Numbered from the stretch's first letter, positions 34,986 through 44,494 are shown. The stretch: DNA of 64,000 nt from Lysinibacillus fusiformis (GCF_003049525.1 NZ_PYWL01000006.1:1-64000), one strand, 5' to 3'. Translations and numbers: made by a program. The notes: generated from the sequence alone by a model not told the origin.

Positions 34986-35948
34986 ATGGGCTCATTTATT
35001 TTAAGAAGGTTAGTAAACCTTATTCCAACACTGTTAGTAGTTGGTATCATCGTATTTATTATCACGCGAATGATTCCCGGTGATCCGGCTTCTGTCATGC
35101 TTGGTCCCCAGGCTAGTGTGGAAGATGTAGAGAATTTAAGAGAAGAGCTGGGATTAAATAAGTCAATGCCTTCACAATTTATTTCATATGTAGGTGACTT
35201 AGCGCAGTTAAATTTGGGTTATTCCTATTCTTATAGTGAGTCTGTGTTGGGGCTTATTATCGAAAGATTCCCAAATACAGTTGTACTTGCACTAGCAGCC
35301 TTATTAATAGCTGTCGTAATTGGAATCCCCGCAGGTATATTGGCAGCTAGAAAACAAAATACGATCATTGATTATGTGGTCATGCTTGTGTCACTAGTAG
35401 GAGTATCCATGCCAATTTTTTGGTTGGGAATCATGCTTGTCTTATTCTTTAGTGTCAATCTTGGCTGGTTCCCTGCGACTGGAATGGGGAATATGAGTGA
35501 AGGTTTTTGGTCATATTTAAAGCATTTAATTTTGCCAGCCTTTGCTTTAGCAACAATTCCAATGGCGACATTCGCACGTATTACACGTTCGAGTATGTTA
35601 GAGGTCATTTCACAAGATTATATTAAAACAGCACGTTCTAAGGGCATAAAAGAATATTTGGTTATTGGGAAGCATGCGTTTAAAAATGCTTTAACGCCAA
35701 TCTTAACGGTACTAGGTATGCAAATTTCTAATTTACTAGGTGGTGCCGTTTTAACAGAAACGATTTTTAGCTGGCCTGGGATGGGTCGACTGATTGTAGA
35801 TGCGATAGATAAACGTGACTTTGTCGTTGTACAAGGTACAGTTATTTTCATTGCCTTTATCTTTGTCCTTATTAACTTAATCGTTGATGTGTTGTATAAG
35901 GTTGTGAATCCAAAGGTCAATCTAGAATCGAATGGAGGGAAGAAATAA
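34986..35948 (+). CDS. Peptide ABC transporter permease (DppB/OppB type)
   Basis: A 320-residue permease with the opening MGSFILRRLVNLIPTLLVVG and six membrane segments. The EAA loop is RITRSSMLEVISQDYIKTARSKGI (about 199-222). It is the first gene of the rightward arm, with an AAGGAGG ribosome site. Confidence 0.95.
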   Translation: MGSFILRRLVNLIPTLLVVGIIVFIITRMIPGDPASVMLGPQASVEDVENLREELGLNKSMPSQFISYVGDLAQLNLGYSYSYSESVLGLIIERFPNTVVLALAALLIAVVIGIPAGILAARKQNTIIDYVVMLVSLVGVSMPIFWLGIMLVLFFSVNLGWFPATGMGNMSEGFWSYLKHLILPAFALATIPMATFARITRSSMLEVISQDYIKTARSKGIKEYLVIGKHAFKNALTPILTVLGMQISNLLGGAVLTETIFSWPGMGRLIVDAIDKRDFVVVQGTVIFIAFIFVLINLIVDVLYKVVNPKVNLESNGGKK

Positions 35949-35950
35949 CA

Positions 35951-36817
35951 ATGACTCAAGCAGTTGTCAATGAAACTAGAAAAAGAAATACATTGTTACG
36001 AAAGTTGCTTAAAAATAAATTAGCAACAATTGGGTTAGTGATTGTATCCTTGATGGCCATTGTTGCTATCTTCGCTCCATTAATTGCAACCCACCCACCA
36101 AATGAAATGACTGTTGGTAAATCATTTTTACCCATGAATACCGATGGACATTTGCTTGGAACCGATAACTATGGTCGAGATTTGTTTAGTCGTTTAGTTT
36201 ATGGAACCCGAATATCTATGATTGTTGGAATTGCAGCAGTGTTATTTGGTGCTGTGTTTGGGACATTACTCGGTCTTGTTGCGGGATATTTTGGAGGCCG
36301 TAGTGATTCCATTATCATGCGCACGATGGATGGCCTTTTCGCCTTTCCATTTATTTTATTAGCTATTACGTTAATGACGGTATTAGGACAAGGGCTTGTA
36401 AACGTTATAGTCGCCATTGGTATAGCCAATATACCAGGGTTTGCTAGGCTTGTTCGTGGTCAGGTTTTAAGTGTTAAAGAAGAAGAGTTTATTGAGGTGA
36501 CGCATTCTTTAGGGGCTACACATTCACGTATCATTTTTAGTCATATACTACCCAACTGTTTAGCTCCATTGATTGTCTATGGAACGATGAGTACAGCAGG
36601 CGCTATTATTTCGGAGGCTGCACTTAGCTTTTTAGGGTTAGGGGTACAGCCTCCAACAGCCTCATGGGGTAGCATTTTAAAGGATGGTAAAGACTTTTTA
36701 GTATTAAATCCTCAAATGGCGACATTTTCAGGTATCTGTATTTTATTAACAGTCCTTGGTATAAACCTGTTAGGAGATGGATTACGTGATGCATTAGATC
36801 CGAAAATGAAAGTTTAA
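35951..36817 (+). CDS. Peptide ABC transporter permease (DppC/OppC type)
   Basis: A 288-residue partner permease. The TDNYGRDLFSRLVYGTRIS segment typical of DppC, and the EAA loop near EEEFIEVTHSLGATHSRI, are present. It lies 2 bp after the first permease. Its stop overlaps an unused ATG at 36817. Confidence 0.95.
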   Translation: MTQAVVNETRKRNTLLRKLLKNKLATIGLVIVSLMAIVAIFAPLIATHPPNEMTVGKSFLPMNTDGHLLGTDNYGRDLFSRLVYGTRISMIVGIAAVLFGAVFGTLLGLVAGYFGGRSDSIIMRTMDGLFAFPFILLAITLMTVLGQGLVNVIVAIGIANIPGFARLVRGQVLSVKEEEFIEVTHSLGATHSRIIFSHILPNCLAPLIVYGTMSTAGAIISEAALSFLGLGVQPPTASWGSILKDGKDFLVLNPQMATFSGICILLTVLGINLLGDGLRDALDPKMKV

Positions 36818-36834
36818 TGAAAGGGGATGGCGTC

Positions 36835-37857
36835 ATGACTGAACGTTTACTAGATGTAGAAAACTTGACAGTAGAATTTAAGAGTGGTGGCTCTACAATG
36901 AAAGCTGTTAATGGAGTTAATTTACAATTAAATAAGAAGGAAACACTAGGAATTGTTGGTGAGTCTGGATCGGGAAAAAGTGTTACTGCCACTGCTCTCA
37001 TGCGTTTAATTCCATCTCCGCCAGGAAAAATAACGAACGGAGTAATTCGTTTTAATGGGCGTGATTTAATAGGGATTTCAGAAAAGGAAATGCGGAATGT
37101 CAGAGGTAATGAAATGTCGATGATTTTTCAAGACCCTATTACGAGTCTAAATCCCGTTTTAACAGTGGGCAATCAAATTTTTGAAGTGATCCAAGCTCAT
37201 GAGCATATATCCAAGAAGGATGCAGCAATAAAAGCTGTGGATATGCTGAAAATGGTAGGGATTCCGGAGCCAGAAAAGCGTTTGAAAATGTATCCTCATG
37301 AATTTTCAGGTGGAATGCGTCAACGTGTCATGATTGCTATTGCGCTTGCTTGTAATCCAAAGCTACTTATTGCTGATGAGCCCACTACAGCATTGGATGT
37401 AACTGTACAGGCTCAAATTCTTGATTTGATGAAAAAATTACAGCAAGAACATGATACGGCCATTATTATGATTACGCATGATTTAGGTGTAGTTTGGGAG
37501 CTTTGTGACAAAGTGAATGTCATGTATGCAGGCCGTACAGTGGAGTCGACTACAACAAGGCAGCTCTATGAAAAACCATTACACCCTTATACTTGGGGAT
37601 TATTAGAGTCGCAGATTACGATGGGGACACAAGGACAGCAAAGGTTGCCAGCCATCCCAGGAAGTCCACCCGATCTAACCATGCCACAAAGCGGTTGTCA
37701 TTTTGCAGCTCGCTGCCCGTTAGCAACGGATCTATGCCGTAGTACAATACCCGATTTAGTGGAAGTCCAGGACAATCATTTTGTAGCCTGCCATTTGCAA
37801 TCAAAAGATCAAATTGTCGCTAGAAAGGTGGGGGTTTTTCATGCAACAGCCCAATGA
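36835..37857 (+). CDS. Peptide ABC transporter ATPase (DppD/OppD type)
   Basis: 340 residues. Walker A is GESGSGKS, the signature FSGGMRQR, Walker B LLIADEPT, and the C-terminal oligopeptide domain has the cysteine motif SGCHFAARCPLATDLC. ATG 36835 lies 8 bases after AAAGGGG, whereas ATG 36817 precedes any ribosome site. It overlaps the next ATPase by 17 bp. Confidence 0.95.
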   Translation: MTERLLDVENLTVEFKSGGSTMKAVNGVNLQLNKKETLGIVGESGSGKSVTATALMRLIPSPPGKITNGVIRFNGRDLIGISEKEMRNVRGNEMSMIFQDPITSLNPVLTVGNQIFEVIQAHEHISKKDAAIKAVDMLKMVGIPEPEKRLKMYPHEFSGGMRQRVMIAIALACNPKLLIADEPTTALDVTVQAQILDLMKKLQQEHDTAIIMITHDLGVVWELCDKVNVMYAGRTVESTTTRQLYEKPLHPYTWGLLESQITMGTQGQQRLPAIPGSPPDLTMPQSGCHFAARCPLATDLCRSTIPDLVEVQDNHFVACHLQSKDQIVARKVGVFHATAQ

Positions 37858-38848
37858 ATTGATCTTAAAGGTAAATAATTTAAAAAAGCATTTTCCTATT
37901 AAGAGCTCAATTCCTTTTAAAAAGTCCACACAATTTGTGAAAGCAGTAGATGGAGTAAGCTTTGAATTATTTAAAGGAGAAACACTTGGGATTGTGGGTG
38001 AATCGGGCTGTGGGAAATCGACGGTTGCTCGTTTAATCAACCAGTTAATAGCACCAACCGAGGGTATCGTTGAGTTTAAGGGAACCAATTTAGCAAGCTT
38101 AAATACGAAGGATATTCGCTCTGCACGAAAATCGATACAAATGGTTTTCCAAAATCCCTATGCATCCCTAGATCCTCGTAAAACGATTGAATATTTAATT
38201 GCTGAACCATTAGTGATACATGGGATAGGTGATGAATCATCACGTAAAAAGCGTGTCATGGAGCTACTAGAAACAGTAGGGTTGAGTGCTTATCATGCAA
38301 AGCGCTACCCCCATGAGTTTTCAGGAGGACAAAGGCAGCGCATTAATATTGCACGGGCGCTTGCACTTCAACCAGATATAGTTGTTTGTGACGAACCTGT
38401 ATCCGCCTTAGATGTATCTGTACAGGCACAAGTAATCAATCTATTAAAAGATTTACAGAAAGATTTTGGTTTAACCTATATTTTTATTTCACATGATCTC
38501 AATGTAGTGAATTATATGTGTGATCGCATTGCAGTGATGTATTTAGGCAAAATTGTTGAAATGGGCACATATAAAGAAATTTATGATCACCCTCAACACC
38601 CCTATACACAGGCTTTGTTATCAGCTATCCCTAAGGAAAATCCTTTTGATACAAAGGAACGAATTATTTTAACAGGGGATGTTCCAAGTCCCGTGAATCC
38701 TCCGAGTGGCTGTGCCTTCCATAAACGTTGTCGTTTTGCCACAGACAAATGTGCAGAAGAGCAACCAACACTCGATACGGTGACAGCAACCCATCAAGTA
38801 TCATGTCATTTATGGGAAGCTATTCAGCAAGAAGCATCTACAATATAA
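37841..38848 (+). CDS. Peptide ABC transporter ATPase (DppF/OppF type)
   Basis: 335 residues. Walker A is GESGCGKST, the signature FSGGQRQR, Walker B VVCDEPV, and the C-terminal motif SGCAFHKRCRFATDKC. The frame is open back to TTG 37814, but ATG 37841 follows a GGTGGGGG ribosome site. It completes a full five-part importer with the lipoprotein, two permeases and the other ATPase. Confidence 0.95.
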   Translation: MQQPNELILKVNNLKKHFPIKSSIPFKKSTQFVKAVDGVSFELFKGETLGIVGESGCGKSTVARLINQLIAPTEGIVEFKGTNLASLNTKDIRSARKSIQMVFQNPYASLDPRKTIEYLIAEPLVIHGIGDESSRKKRVMELLETVGLSAYHAKRYPHEFSGGQRQRINIARALALQPDIVVCDEPVSALDVSVQAQVINLLKDLQKDFGLTYIFISHDLNVVNYMCDRIAVMYLGKIVEMGTYKEIYDHPQHPYTQALLSAIPKENPFDTKERIILTGDVPSPVNPPSGCAFHKRCRFATDKCAEEQPTLDTVTATHQVSCHLWEAIQQEASTI

Positions 38849-38902
38849 GCTTATAAATCATAATGAATAAAATTTTTTGATAGAAAAAGGAGCGGACTAA
38901 TT

Positions 38903-39856
38903 ATGTCATTGAAGCATGTTATGGAGTTATACGAGGTAATGGATAGTATGTATGTAAATGGTGAAGTTATGAAAGAGTATTTACACAATATTAATCCAGC
39001 AGCAGATGTAGTAGTTAAAACAATTAAAGGTGAAAATGGCTCAACCGATTTTGTCCGCGTTCTAGTGAAAGGTAAGAATGGTAAATCCTCAGGTGGCTAT
39101 GCGCCTACATTAGGAATCATCGGTCGCTTAGGCGGTATTGGGGCACGCCCTGAAATGACGGGCTTTGTATCGGATGGAGATGGTGCACTAGCCTGTATGG
39201 CCTCCGCTGCAAAAGCGATTGATATGGCTTTAAAAGGTGACCAGTTAGAGGGGGATGTAATTTTCTCCACTCATATTTGTCCAACTGCACCCACTTTACC
39301 ACATGAGCCAGTGCCATTTATGAATTCTCCAGTCGATATTAGCGTCATGAACGAGAATGAAGTGGAAGAAACAATGGATGCTATTCTTTCAATTGATACA
39401 ACAAAAGGTAACCAAGTATGTAACCATAAAGGATTTGCCATTACACCAACAGTTAAAGAAGGTTACATATTAAAAATTAGTGATGATTTGCTTCAAATTT
39501 ACACGCAATCAGCAGGTATTGCACCAGTTGTACTGCCGCTAACAATGCAAGACATTACCCCATATGGGAATGGTTTATTCCATATCAATAGTATTTTACA
39601 ACCCGCTGTGGCGACATCAAGTCCTGTTGTAGGGGTAGCAATTACAACCGAATCTATCGTGGCAGGCTGTGCAACAGGTGCAACACATGTTACAGATGTA
39701 GAGAATGTTGTTCGATTTGTCTTAGAAGTGGCGAAAACGTACGGTGCACATAAATGCTCTTTCTTTGATGAAAAGCAGTTTACACATATGAAAAATTTAT
39801 ACGGTAGCATGAAGCATTTGCAAACTAAAGGAAATGAGGTACAAGCACATGAATGA
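38903..39856 (+). CDS. DUF1177 family protein
   Basis: 317 residues matching my recollection of the DUF1177 family (VFEVMD-like start, GRLGGIGARPEMTGFVSDGDGA at about 74-95, HICPTAPTLPHEPVPFMNSPVD at about 134-155). No function is established. Conserved H, D, E and C residues in these segments would suit a metal-dependent enzyme. It lies between the transporter and an M20 peptidase and overlaps the latter by 8 bp, so it probably acts on the imported substrate. Confidence 0.85.
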   Translation: MSLKHVMELYEVMDSMYVNGEVMKEYLHNINPAADVVVKTIKGENGSTDFVRVLVKGKNGKSSGGYAPTLGIIGRLGGIGARPEMTGFVSDGDGALACMASAAKAIDMALKGDQLEGDVIFSTHICPTAPTLPHEPVPFMNSPVDISVMNENEVEETMDAILSIDTTKGNQVCNHKGFAITPTVKEGYILKISDDLLQIYTQSAGIAPVVLPLTMQDITPYGNGLFHINSILQPAVATSSPVVGVAITTESIVAGCATGATHVTDVENVVRFVLEVAKTYGAHKCSFFDEKQFTHMKNLYGSMKHLQTKGNEVQAHE

Positions 39857-41117
39857 CTTACAAGCACTAAAATTGCAACTAGTAGATGAAGTGGAAAATC
39901 ATCAAGAAGAGTTAATTGATTTTTGTTCGAAACTCATTCAAATTCCAAGTGTGAATCCTCCAGGAGATACGACTGAAATAACTGCCTTTATCGAGCACTA
40001 TCTAAATGATGTAGGCATTGCTTACCAAAAATATGAGGCTGCGGATAAAATGTTTAATTTAGTAGCTTCTATTGGAAATGGTGAAGGCAAAGAACTTGTT
40101 TATTGTGGGCATACAGATGTTGTGCCTGTTGGAGACTTATCTAAATGGGATTTTGATCCTTTCTCTGGAGAAGTGAAGGATGGTTGGATGCTTGGGCGTG
40201 GTGCAAGCGATATGAAAGCAGGTTTAGCAGGTATTATTTTTGCTACAAAACTACTCAAGAAATTGAATATTGAATTGCCAGGAAAATTAACATTAGCCAT
40301 TGTACCTGACGAAGAAACTGGTGGGGAATTTGGTGTTCCTTGGTTGTTGGAGCGAGGTTTAGTTAAGGGTGATGGATGTTTAATTGCAGAGCCTTCATCT
40401 CCATTAAATCCGACAATTGGGCAAAAAGGCTCCTACTGGTTTGAATTAGAAGTGCATGGGGAACCTGGACATGGTAGCTTATCACCTTTAGCGGGTCGTA
40501 ATGCAATTAATGATGCAATCCGAGCTATTCAAGAAATTCGCACATTATGGGACATGAATATTGTCATTCCTGAAGAAGTACAGCCACTAATAGAAGTATC
40601 GAAAAAATATATGCGTGAAGTGGAGAAAGACCGCCTGAAATATCAAGAAGTACTAGAGAAAATTACTGTAAATATTGGTACAATTGAGGGAGGTACGAAG
40701 TCCAATGTTATCCCAGATTATTGTAAGGTACAGGTCGATTGTCGGTTACCATTCGGTATTACACAGGAGGAAGTAACGGAAATCTTGAAGAATAAATTAG
40801 ATGCCTTAGACATTGAGTATTCGATCAGACGTTTTGGTTTCAAAAGTGTAGCCAATTATACCCCAGCTGAAAATCCCGTTTGCCAATCGATTGTGGATAA
40901 TATTTCATTTGTAACAGGATTAGAAGCTTATGGTGTTATGCAATGGGCAAGCAGTGATGCTCGACATTTCAGACAGTATGATATTCCGGTTTTGCAATAC
41001 GGCCCGGCCTATTTACCAAGCATTCACGGGTATAATGAAAAAGTGCGTGTTGAGGATATCGTACGCTGTGCAAAAGTATATATTACTGCTGCTATTGATT
41101 TCCTCTATCAAAAGTAA
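39849..41117 (+). CDS. M20 family metallopeptidase (ArgE/DapE type)
   Basis: A 422-residue di-zinc amidase/peptidase. Ligands are in CGHTDVVP, the RGASDMKAG motif and PDEETGGEFG, with the HGYNEKV histidine near the end. It likely deacylates or cleaves a short peptide or acyl amino acid. I start at ATG 39849 (GAGGT ribosome site) within the end of the DUF1177 gene, rather than at the upstream ATG 39834. Confidence 0.93.
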   Translation: MNDLQALKLQLVDEVENHQEELIDFCSKLIQIPSVNPPGDTTEITAFIEHYLNDVGIAYQKYEAADKMFNLVASIGNGEGKELVYCGHTDVVPVGDLSKWDFDPFSGEVKDGWMLGRGASDMKAGLAGIIFATKLLKKLNIELPGKLTLAIVPDEETGGEFGVPWLLERGLVKGDGCLIAEPSSPLNPTIGQKGSYWFELEVHGEPGHGSLSPLAGRNAINDAIRAIQEIRTLWDMNIVIPEEVQPLIEVSKKYMREVEKDRLKYQEVLEKITVNIGTIEGGTKSNVIPDYCKVQVDCRLPFGITQEEVTEILKNKLDALDIEYSIRRFGFKSVANYTPAENPVCQSIVDNISFVTGLEAYGVMQWASSDARHFRQYDIPVLQYGPAYLPSIHGYNEKVRVEDIVRCAKVYITAAIDFLYQK

Positions 41118-41144
41118 GAGATTAGCTACTCTCTTACTTTTGAT
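41107..41144 (+). terminator. Hairpin overlapping the M20 stop
   Basis: A 15-bp stem atcaaaagtaagaga/tctcttacttttgat has an 8-base loop and includes the stop codon. It lacks a T run, so its strength is uncertain. Confidence 0.6.
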
Positions 41145-41163
41145 AAAGTGATATCAGGTGCTG

Positions 41164-41216
41164 ACGGCTGTTAAATCTTTCAATTAATCCCCCTTAAGAG
41201 AGGGATTTGCAGCCGT
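41164..41216 (+). other. Nested hairpin before the iclR-type gene
   Basis: ACGGCTG (41164-41170) pairs with CAGCCGT (41210-41216) and encloses an inner AATCCCC/GAGGGATT hairpin. It could be a terminator-like or regulatory leader. No known RNA family is recognised. Confidence 0.45.
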
Positions 41217-41250
41217 TTGTACAGATAAATAGATCAAAAGGATGAGAGAT

Positions 41251-42012
41251 ATGCTAAAGACGTTAAATTTATCAATTGCGGTTTTAAAGATGTTTACAAA
41301 GGAAAAGCCTGTATGGGGTGGTCGAGAGTTAGCGATGGCGATGAACATGAATCATACAAATTTATATCGCATTCTCGAAACATTTGAGAATAATGGGTTT
41401 ATTACAAAGGATCCAGTAACCAAAAAGTACTCCTTGGGTATTGCATTATGGGAAATTGGTATGAATATGTATGATTCATTAAACATAGATCAGCTATGTA
41501 TGCCTGTTCTTGATAACTTAAAGGATGTTACTGGTGAAACCGCCATATTTACAGTTTTAAATGGATTGGAAGCGTTAACTTTATTAAAAGCGGAGCCTGT
41601 GAATAAGGTGAAGTTTACTGTTTCAAGAGGAAGTAGATCTCCGCTTTATGTAGGTGCTTCCTATCGTTCTATGCTTGCTTTCCTAAGTGATGAGCAAATT
41701 TCTAAGGTTATTGATGAACCGCTAACCGCTTATACGACCAATACGATGACGAATGCAAATGACATACGGTTAGAGCTTGAAAAAATACGTAGCTGTGGTT
41801 ATGCACTCAGTAACAGTGAATATTCCGTCGATGTATTGGCACTTGCTATGCCTATATTTAATAGTGATGAAAAGGTCGTAGCCTCTATCACTGTTTCTGG
41901 CCCTATCTACCGATTTACGGAACAACGAGTACCTGAATTTTTGGGTCCTTTAACAGATGCTAGAAATGAAATAGAAGGAATCATTCGTAGATATCATTTG
42001 AATTTTAATTAA
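41251..42012 (+). CDS. IclR family transcriptional regulator
   Basis: 253 residues. The N-terminal winged helix is at about 1-65 (LSIAVLKMFT...GGRELAMAMNMNHTNLYRILETFENNGFI). An IclR effector domain follows (ETAIFTVLNG, SRGSRSPLYVGASYRSMLAFL, SVDVLALAMPIF). It is the probable regulator of the locus through the two boxes near 34.8-34.96 kb. I use ATG 41251 because ATG 41242 is too close to the GGATGA ribosome site. Confidence 0.92.
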   Translation: MLKTLNLSIAVLKMFTKEKPVWGGRELAMAMNMNHTNLYRILETFENNGFITKDPVTKKYSLGIALWEIGMNMYDSLNIDQLCMPVLDNLKDVTGETAIFTVLNGLEALTLLKAEPVNKVKFTVSRGSRSPLYVGASYRSMLAFLSDEQISKVIDEPLTAYTTNTMTNANDIRLELEKIRSCGYALSNSEYSVDVLALAMPIFNSDEKVVASITVSGPIYRFTEQRVPEFLGPLTDARNEIEGIIRRYHLNFN

Positions 42013-42023
42013 GGAGTGCTACT

Positions 42024-42947
42024 ATGCAGCATTTACATGATATTGCACTGAAGGTATTAAAAGATCATTTAAATGTTCAATCGTCAGAAACGCTTTTAAT
42101 TTTGACAGATGTTCAAAAGCAAGACTTAGCAACAATCTTTTATGAGGCTGGGCTAACAATAACGGCTAATACAATGCTTATGGTTATGCCGTTATTGGAG
42201 AAATCAGGACAGGAGCCTATTCATGCAGTTTCATCGCTTTTGGCAAATGCTGATGTCTCACTTTGTTTGACTACTCACTCCTTGACACATACAGCAGCCC
42301 GTAAAAATGCCTGTGAAAAAGGTGGTCGTGTAGCGACTATGCCAGGTATTACGTGGGAGATGCTGGAACAAGGTGCGCTTCATGCAGATGCGCAAGAGAT
42401 TGAGGAAATGGTAGAAAAATATGTCCAGCTTCTCGATAAGGCGGCAGGAATTCGAATTGTTAAGGATGGTCATGAGCTAACATTTAGTGTAGAAAACCGC
42501 TTAGGCATTCGTTCGACTGGCGTTATTCGCCAAGCAGGAGAGCATGGTAATATTCCCTCCGGTGAATCCTATATTGCGCCAATAGAGACATCTGCAAATG
42601 GTGAAATTTTAGTGGATGGTTCTATTGCTAATATTGGAGTCTTAAAGGAACCATTATTATTAAAAATTTCTAATGGACGATTAGTAGAAGCAATTGGTCC
42701 GGATGGTCCTCGATTGCTAGAGTTACTTGGCGAAGAGAATGGTCGGATCATCGCAGAGTTCGGCATTGGAGCTAATAAAAGTGCTATGTTATGTGGTAAT
42801 GTATTAGAAGATGAGAAGGTCTATGGGACAATCCATATCGCATTCGGTAGCAATGTACCATTCGGTGGAGCAAATACAGCGGATGTCCATATTGATTGTG
42901 TAGTGAAAAATCCGGTTGTTTATTTCGATGGTGAACGAGTCATTTAA
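42024..42947 (+). CDS. M29-type aminopeptidase-like protein
   Basis: 307 residues resembling thermophilic (M29) aminopeptidases and leucyl-aminopeptidase annotations. Ligand-type motifs are GESYIAPIE, IAEFGIGAN, THIH-like GTIHIAFGSN and ADVHIDCVV. It is shorter than classic M29 enzymes of about 410 residues, so the N-terminal domain is reduced. It lies 11 bp after the iclR-type gene and is probably a final peptidase of the pathway. Confidence 0.8.
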   Translation: MQHLHDIALKVLKDHLNVQSSETLLILTDVQKQDLATIFYEAGLTITANTMLMVMPLLEKSGQEPIHAVSSLLANADVSLCLTTHSLTHTAARKNACEKGGRVATMPGITWEMLEQGALHADAQEIEEMVEKYVQLLDKAAGIRIVKDGHELTFSVENRLGIRSTGVIRQAGEHGNIPSGESYIAPIETSANGEILVDGSIANIGVLKEPLLLKISNGRLVEAIGPDGPRLLELLGEENGRIIAEFGIGANKSAMLCGNVLEDEKVYGTIHIAFGSNVPFGGANTADVHIDCVVKNPVVYFDGERVI

Positions 42948-42950
42948 TGT

Positions 42951-42983
42951 AAAGCGTGTCTTCATTTGAAGCACGCTTTTTTG
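42951..42983 (+). terminator. Terminator of the peptide locus (right arm)
   Basis: The stem aagcgtg-cttc/gaag-cacgctt is followed by a T run, just after the M29-type gene. Confidence 0.9.
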
Positions 42984-43187
42984 CTTGCTTACACTATATT
43001 TAAAGTTGCTTGTTTCTGTATGATTACTCTATAGTTAACTTAGATAAACTAGAGGGATTTAAATGATTTGCACTTAGTGGAAATGCAATCCCAACAAAAC
43101 AGAAATTAGGAATTCACGATGCCTGTAAGTGAAGGCAATGAAAAATGACTTCTGTTATTCAGCATGAAAGAACGTGAGGTTGAAGAT
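42984..43187 (+). other. Intergenic region before the Nudix gene
   Basis: About 200 bp without an ORF. A loose imperfect dyad (gatttgcactt...ggaaatgcaatc, about 43061-43093) is the only structure noticed. No confident promoter. Confidence 0.4.
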
Positions 43188-43655
43188 ATGTTAACATTTA
43201 CAGATTTACATGGCCTGCGCGTAGAATTGAGTTTTACGAGAGGGGAGTCTACCGTAGAACCCAAACACGTCCTTGTTTTATTAAAGCATCAAAATAAGTG
43301 GCTATGTACTATACATAAACGACGTGGTGTCGAGGTGCCAGGAGGCAAATTGGAGAAAGGCGAAACGCTAGAGGATGCAGCTATAAGGGAAGTATTTGAA
43401 GAAACCGGTGTCCGTGTGAAAAATCTTCAATGGTTTGCAGAATATGCGGTTCATGATGACATATTATTTTGTAAAACGGTTTTTACTGCACAATTTGCTG
43501 GGCAGGAGGACATTGAATTTGATTTAGAAACATCCGGTATGCTGTGGTTATCTGATGAGGAATTTACCCATCATCCAAACTTGAGCTTTCATATGAAGGA
43601 TGAAGGAATGAAGAAAATGCTGGAGGAGTTGAAACGACGTGACAAAAAATGGTGA
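43188..43655 (+). CDS. ytkD: Nudix hydrolase (YtkD-like)
   Basis: 155 residues with a complete Nudix box at 52-75 (GGKLEKGETLEDAAIREVFEETG). It resembles B. subtilis YtkD, a nucleoside triphosphate pyrophosphohydrolase acting on oxidised nucleotides. ATG 43188 has a GAGGT ribosome site; an upstream ATG (43164) is in frame but less likely. It overlaps the next gene by 17 bp. Confidence 0.85.
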   Translation: MLTFTDLHGLRVELSFTRGESTVEPKHVLVLLKHQNKWLCTIHKRRGVEVPGGKLEKGETLEDAAIREVFEETGVRVKNLQWFAEYAVHDDILFCKTVFTAQFAGQEDIEFDLETSGMLWLSDEEFTHHPNLSFHMKDEGMKKMLEELKRRDKKW

Positions 43656-44415
43656 TATCGTTGAAAAGCGCGCCTATCCTTCACCCAATCCAGCAATACG
43701 TTTAACTGAAATCACTTATATGTCACAGGGCTTGCGAATAAAAGGACTTCTAGCAGAGCCGAAAACTGAGGGTACATATGATGGCTTTTTATATTTAAGA
43801 GGGGGTATGCAAAGCATAGGTATGGTAAGACCCTCACGTATTGCCCAATTTGCCGCTCAAGGCTTTATCGTCTTTGCACCGTATTATCGTGGAAATAGAG
43901 GTGGCGAGGGCAAAGATGAGTTTGCAGGGGCGGATCGTTATGATGCTGTTTTTGCTGTTGATGTACTGAAGCAATTTTGCAATGATAATATTCATGTTTT
44001 TGGCTTTTCGCGTGGAGGCATCATGGCTCTATGGACAGCAATTTTACGAAGGGATATTACTTCCGTTGTGACATGGGCTGGAGTTTCTGATGCAACGGCC
44101 ACTTACTGGGAACGTACAGATATGCGACGGATGATGAAACGCGTTATCGGAGGAACACCAAACCGTGTACCAGAAGCCTATGATGCTCGTACACCTTTGT
44201 TTGAAGTAGAGCATATAACAGCTCCAGTGTTAATTATTCATGGCTATCAGGATGAGAATGTGGATATAGAGCATGCTAGACAACTGGCATTTTTCTTAGA
44301 GGATGCTAATAAAACATACGAAACATGGTATGACCTTCATTATGCACACCAATACCCGCCAGCTAAAAATCGTGAAACCGTACGTGCTCTTTGTGAATGG
44401 ATGAAGCAACACTAG
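43639..44415 (+). CDS. ytmA: Alpha/beta hydrolase, prolyl-oligopeptidase type (YtmA-like)
   Basis: A 258-residue S9-type hydrolase. The nucleophile is S124 (GFSRGG), acid candidates are in HGYQDENVD, and the histidine is in HYAHQYP. It starts at GTG, overlapping the Nudix gene. It resembles B. subtilis YtmA. The substrate is unknown. Confidence 0.85.
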   Translation: MTKNGDIVEKRAYPSPNPAIRLTEITYMSQGLRIKGLLAEPKTEGTYDGFLYLRGGMQSIGMVRPSRIAQFAAQGFIVFAPYYRGNRGGEGKDEFAGADRYDAVFAVDVLKQFCNDNIHVFGFSRGGIMALWTAILRRDITSVVTWAGVSDATATYWERTDMRRMMKRVIGGTPNRVPEAYDARTPLFEVEHITAPVLIIHGYQDENVDIEHARQLAFFLEDANKTYETWYDLHYAHQYPPAKNRETVRALCEWMKQH

Positions 44416-44432
44416 AAAATGAAATTATTAAG

Positions 44433-44488
44433 GCCCCTTCTTAAATAGCTATCATCTGGAGATGAATAGGTATTCTAAAAGAAGGGGC
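44433..44488. terminator. Bidirectional terminator
   Basis: gccccttctt pairs with aagaaggggc around an inner atcatct/agatgat hairpin. T-rich sequence follows on both strands. It separates convergent genes. Confidence 0.8.
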
Positions 44489-44494
44489 ACTTTA

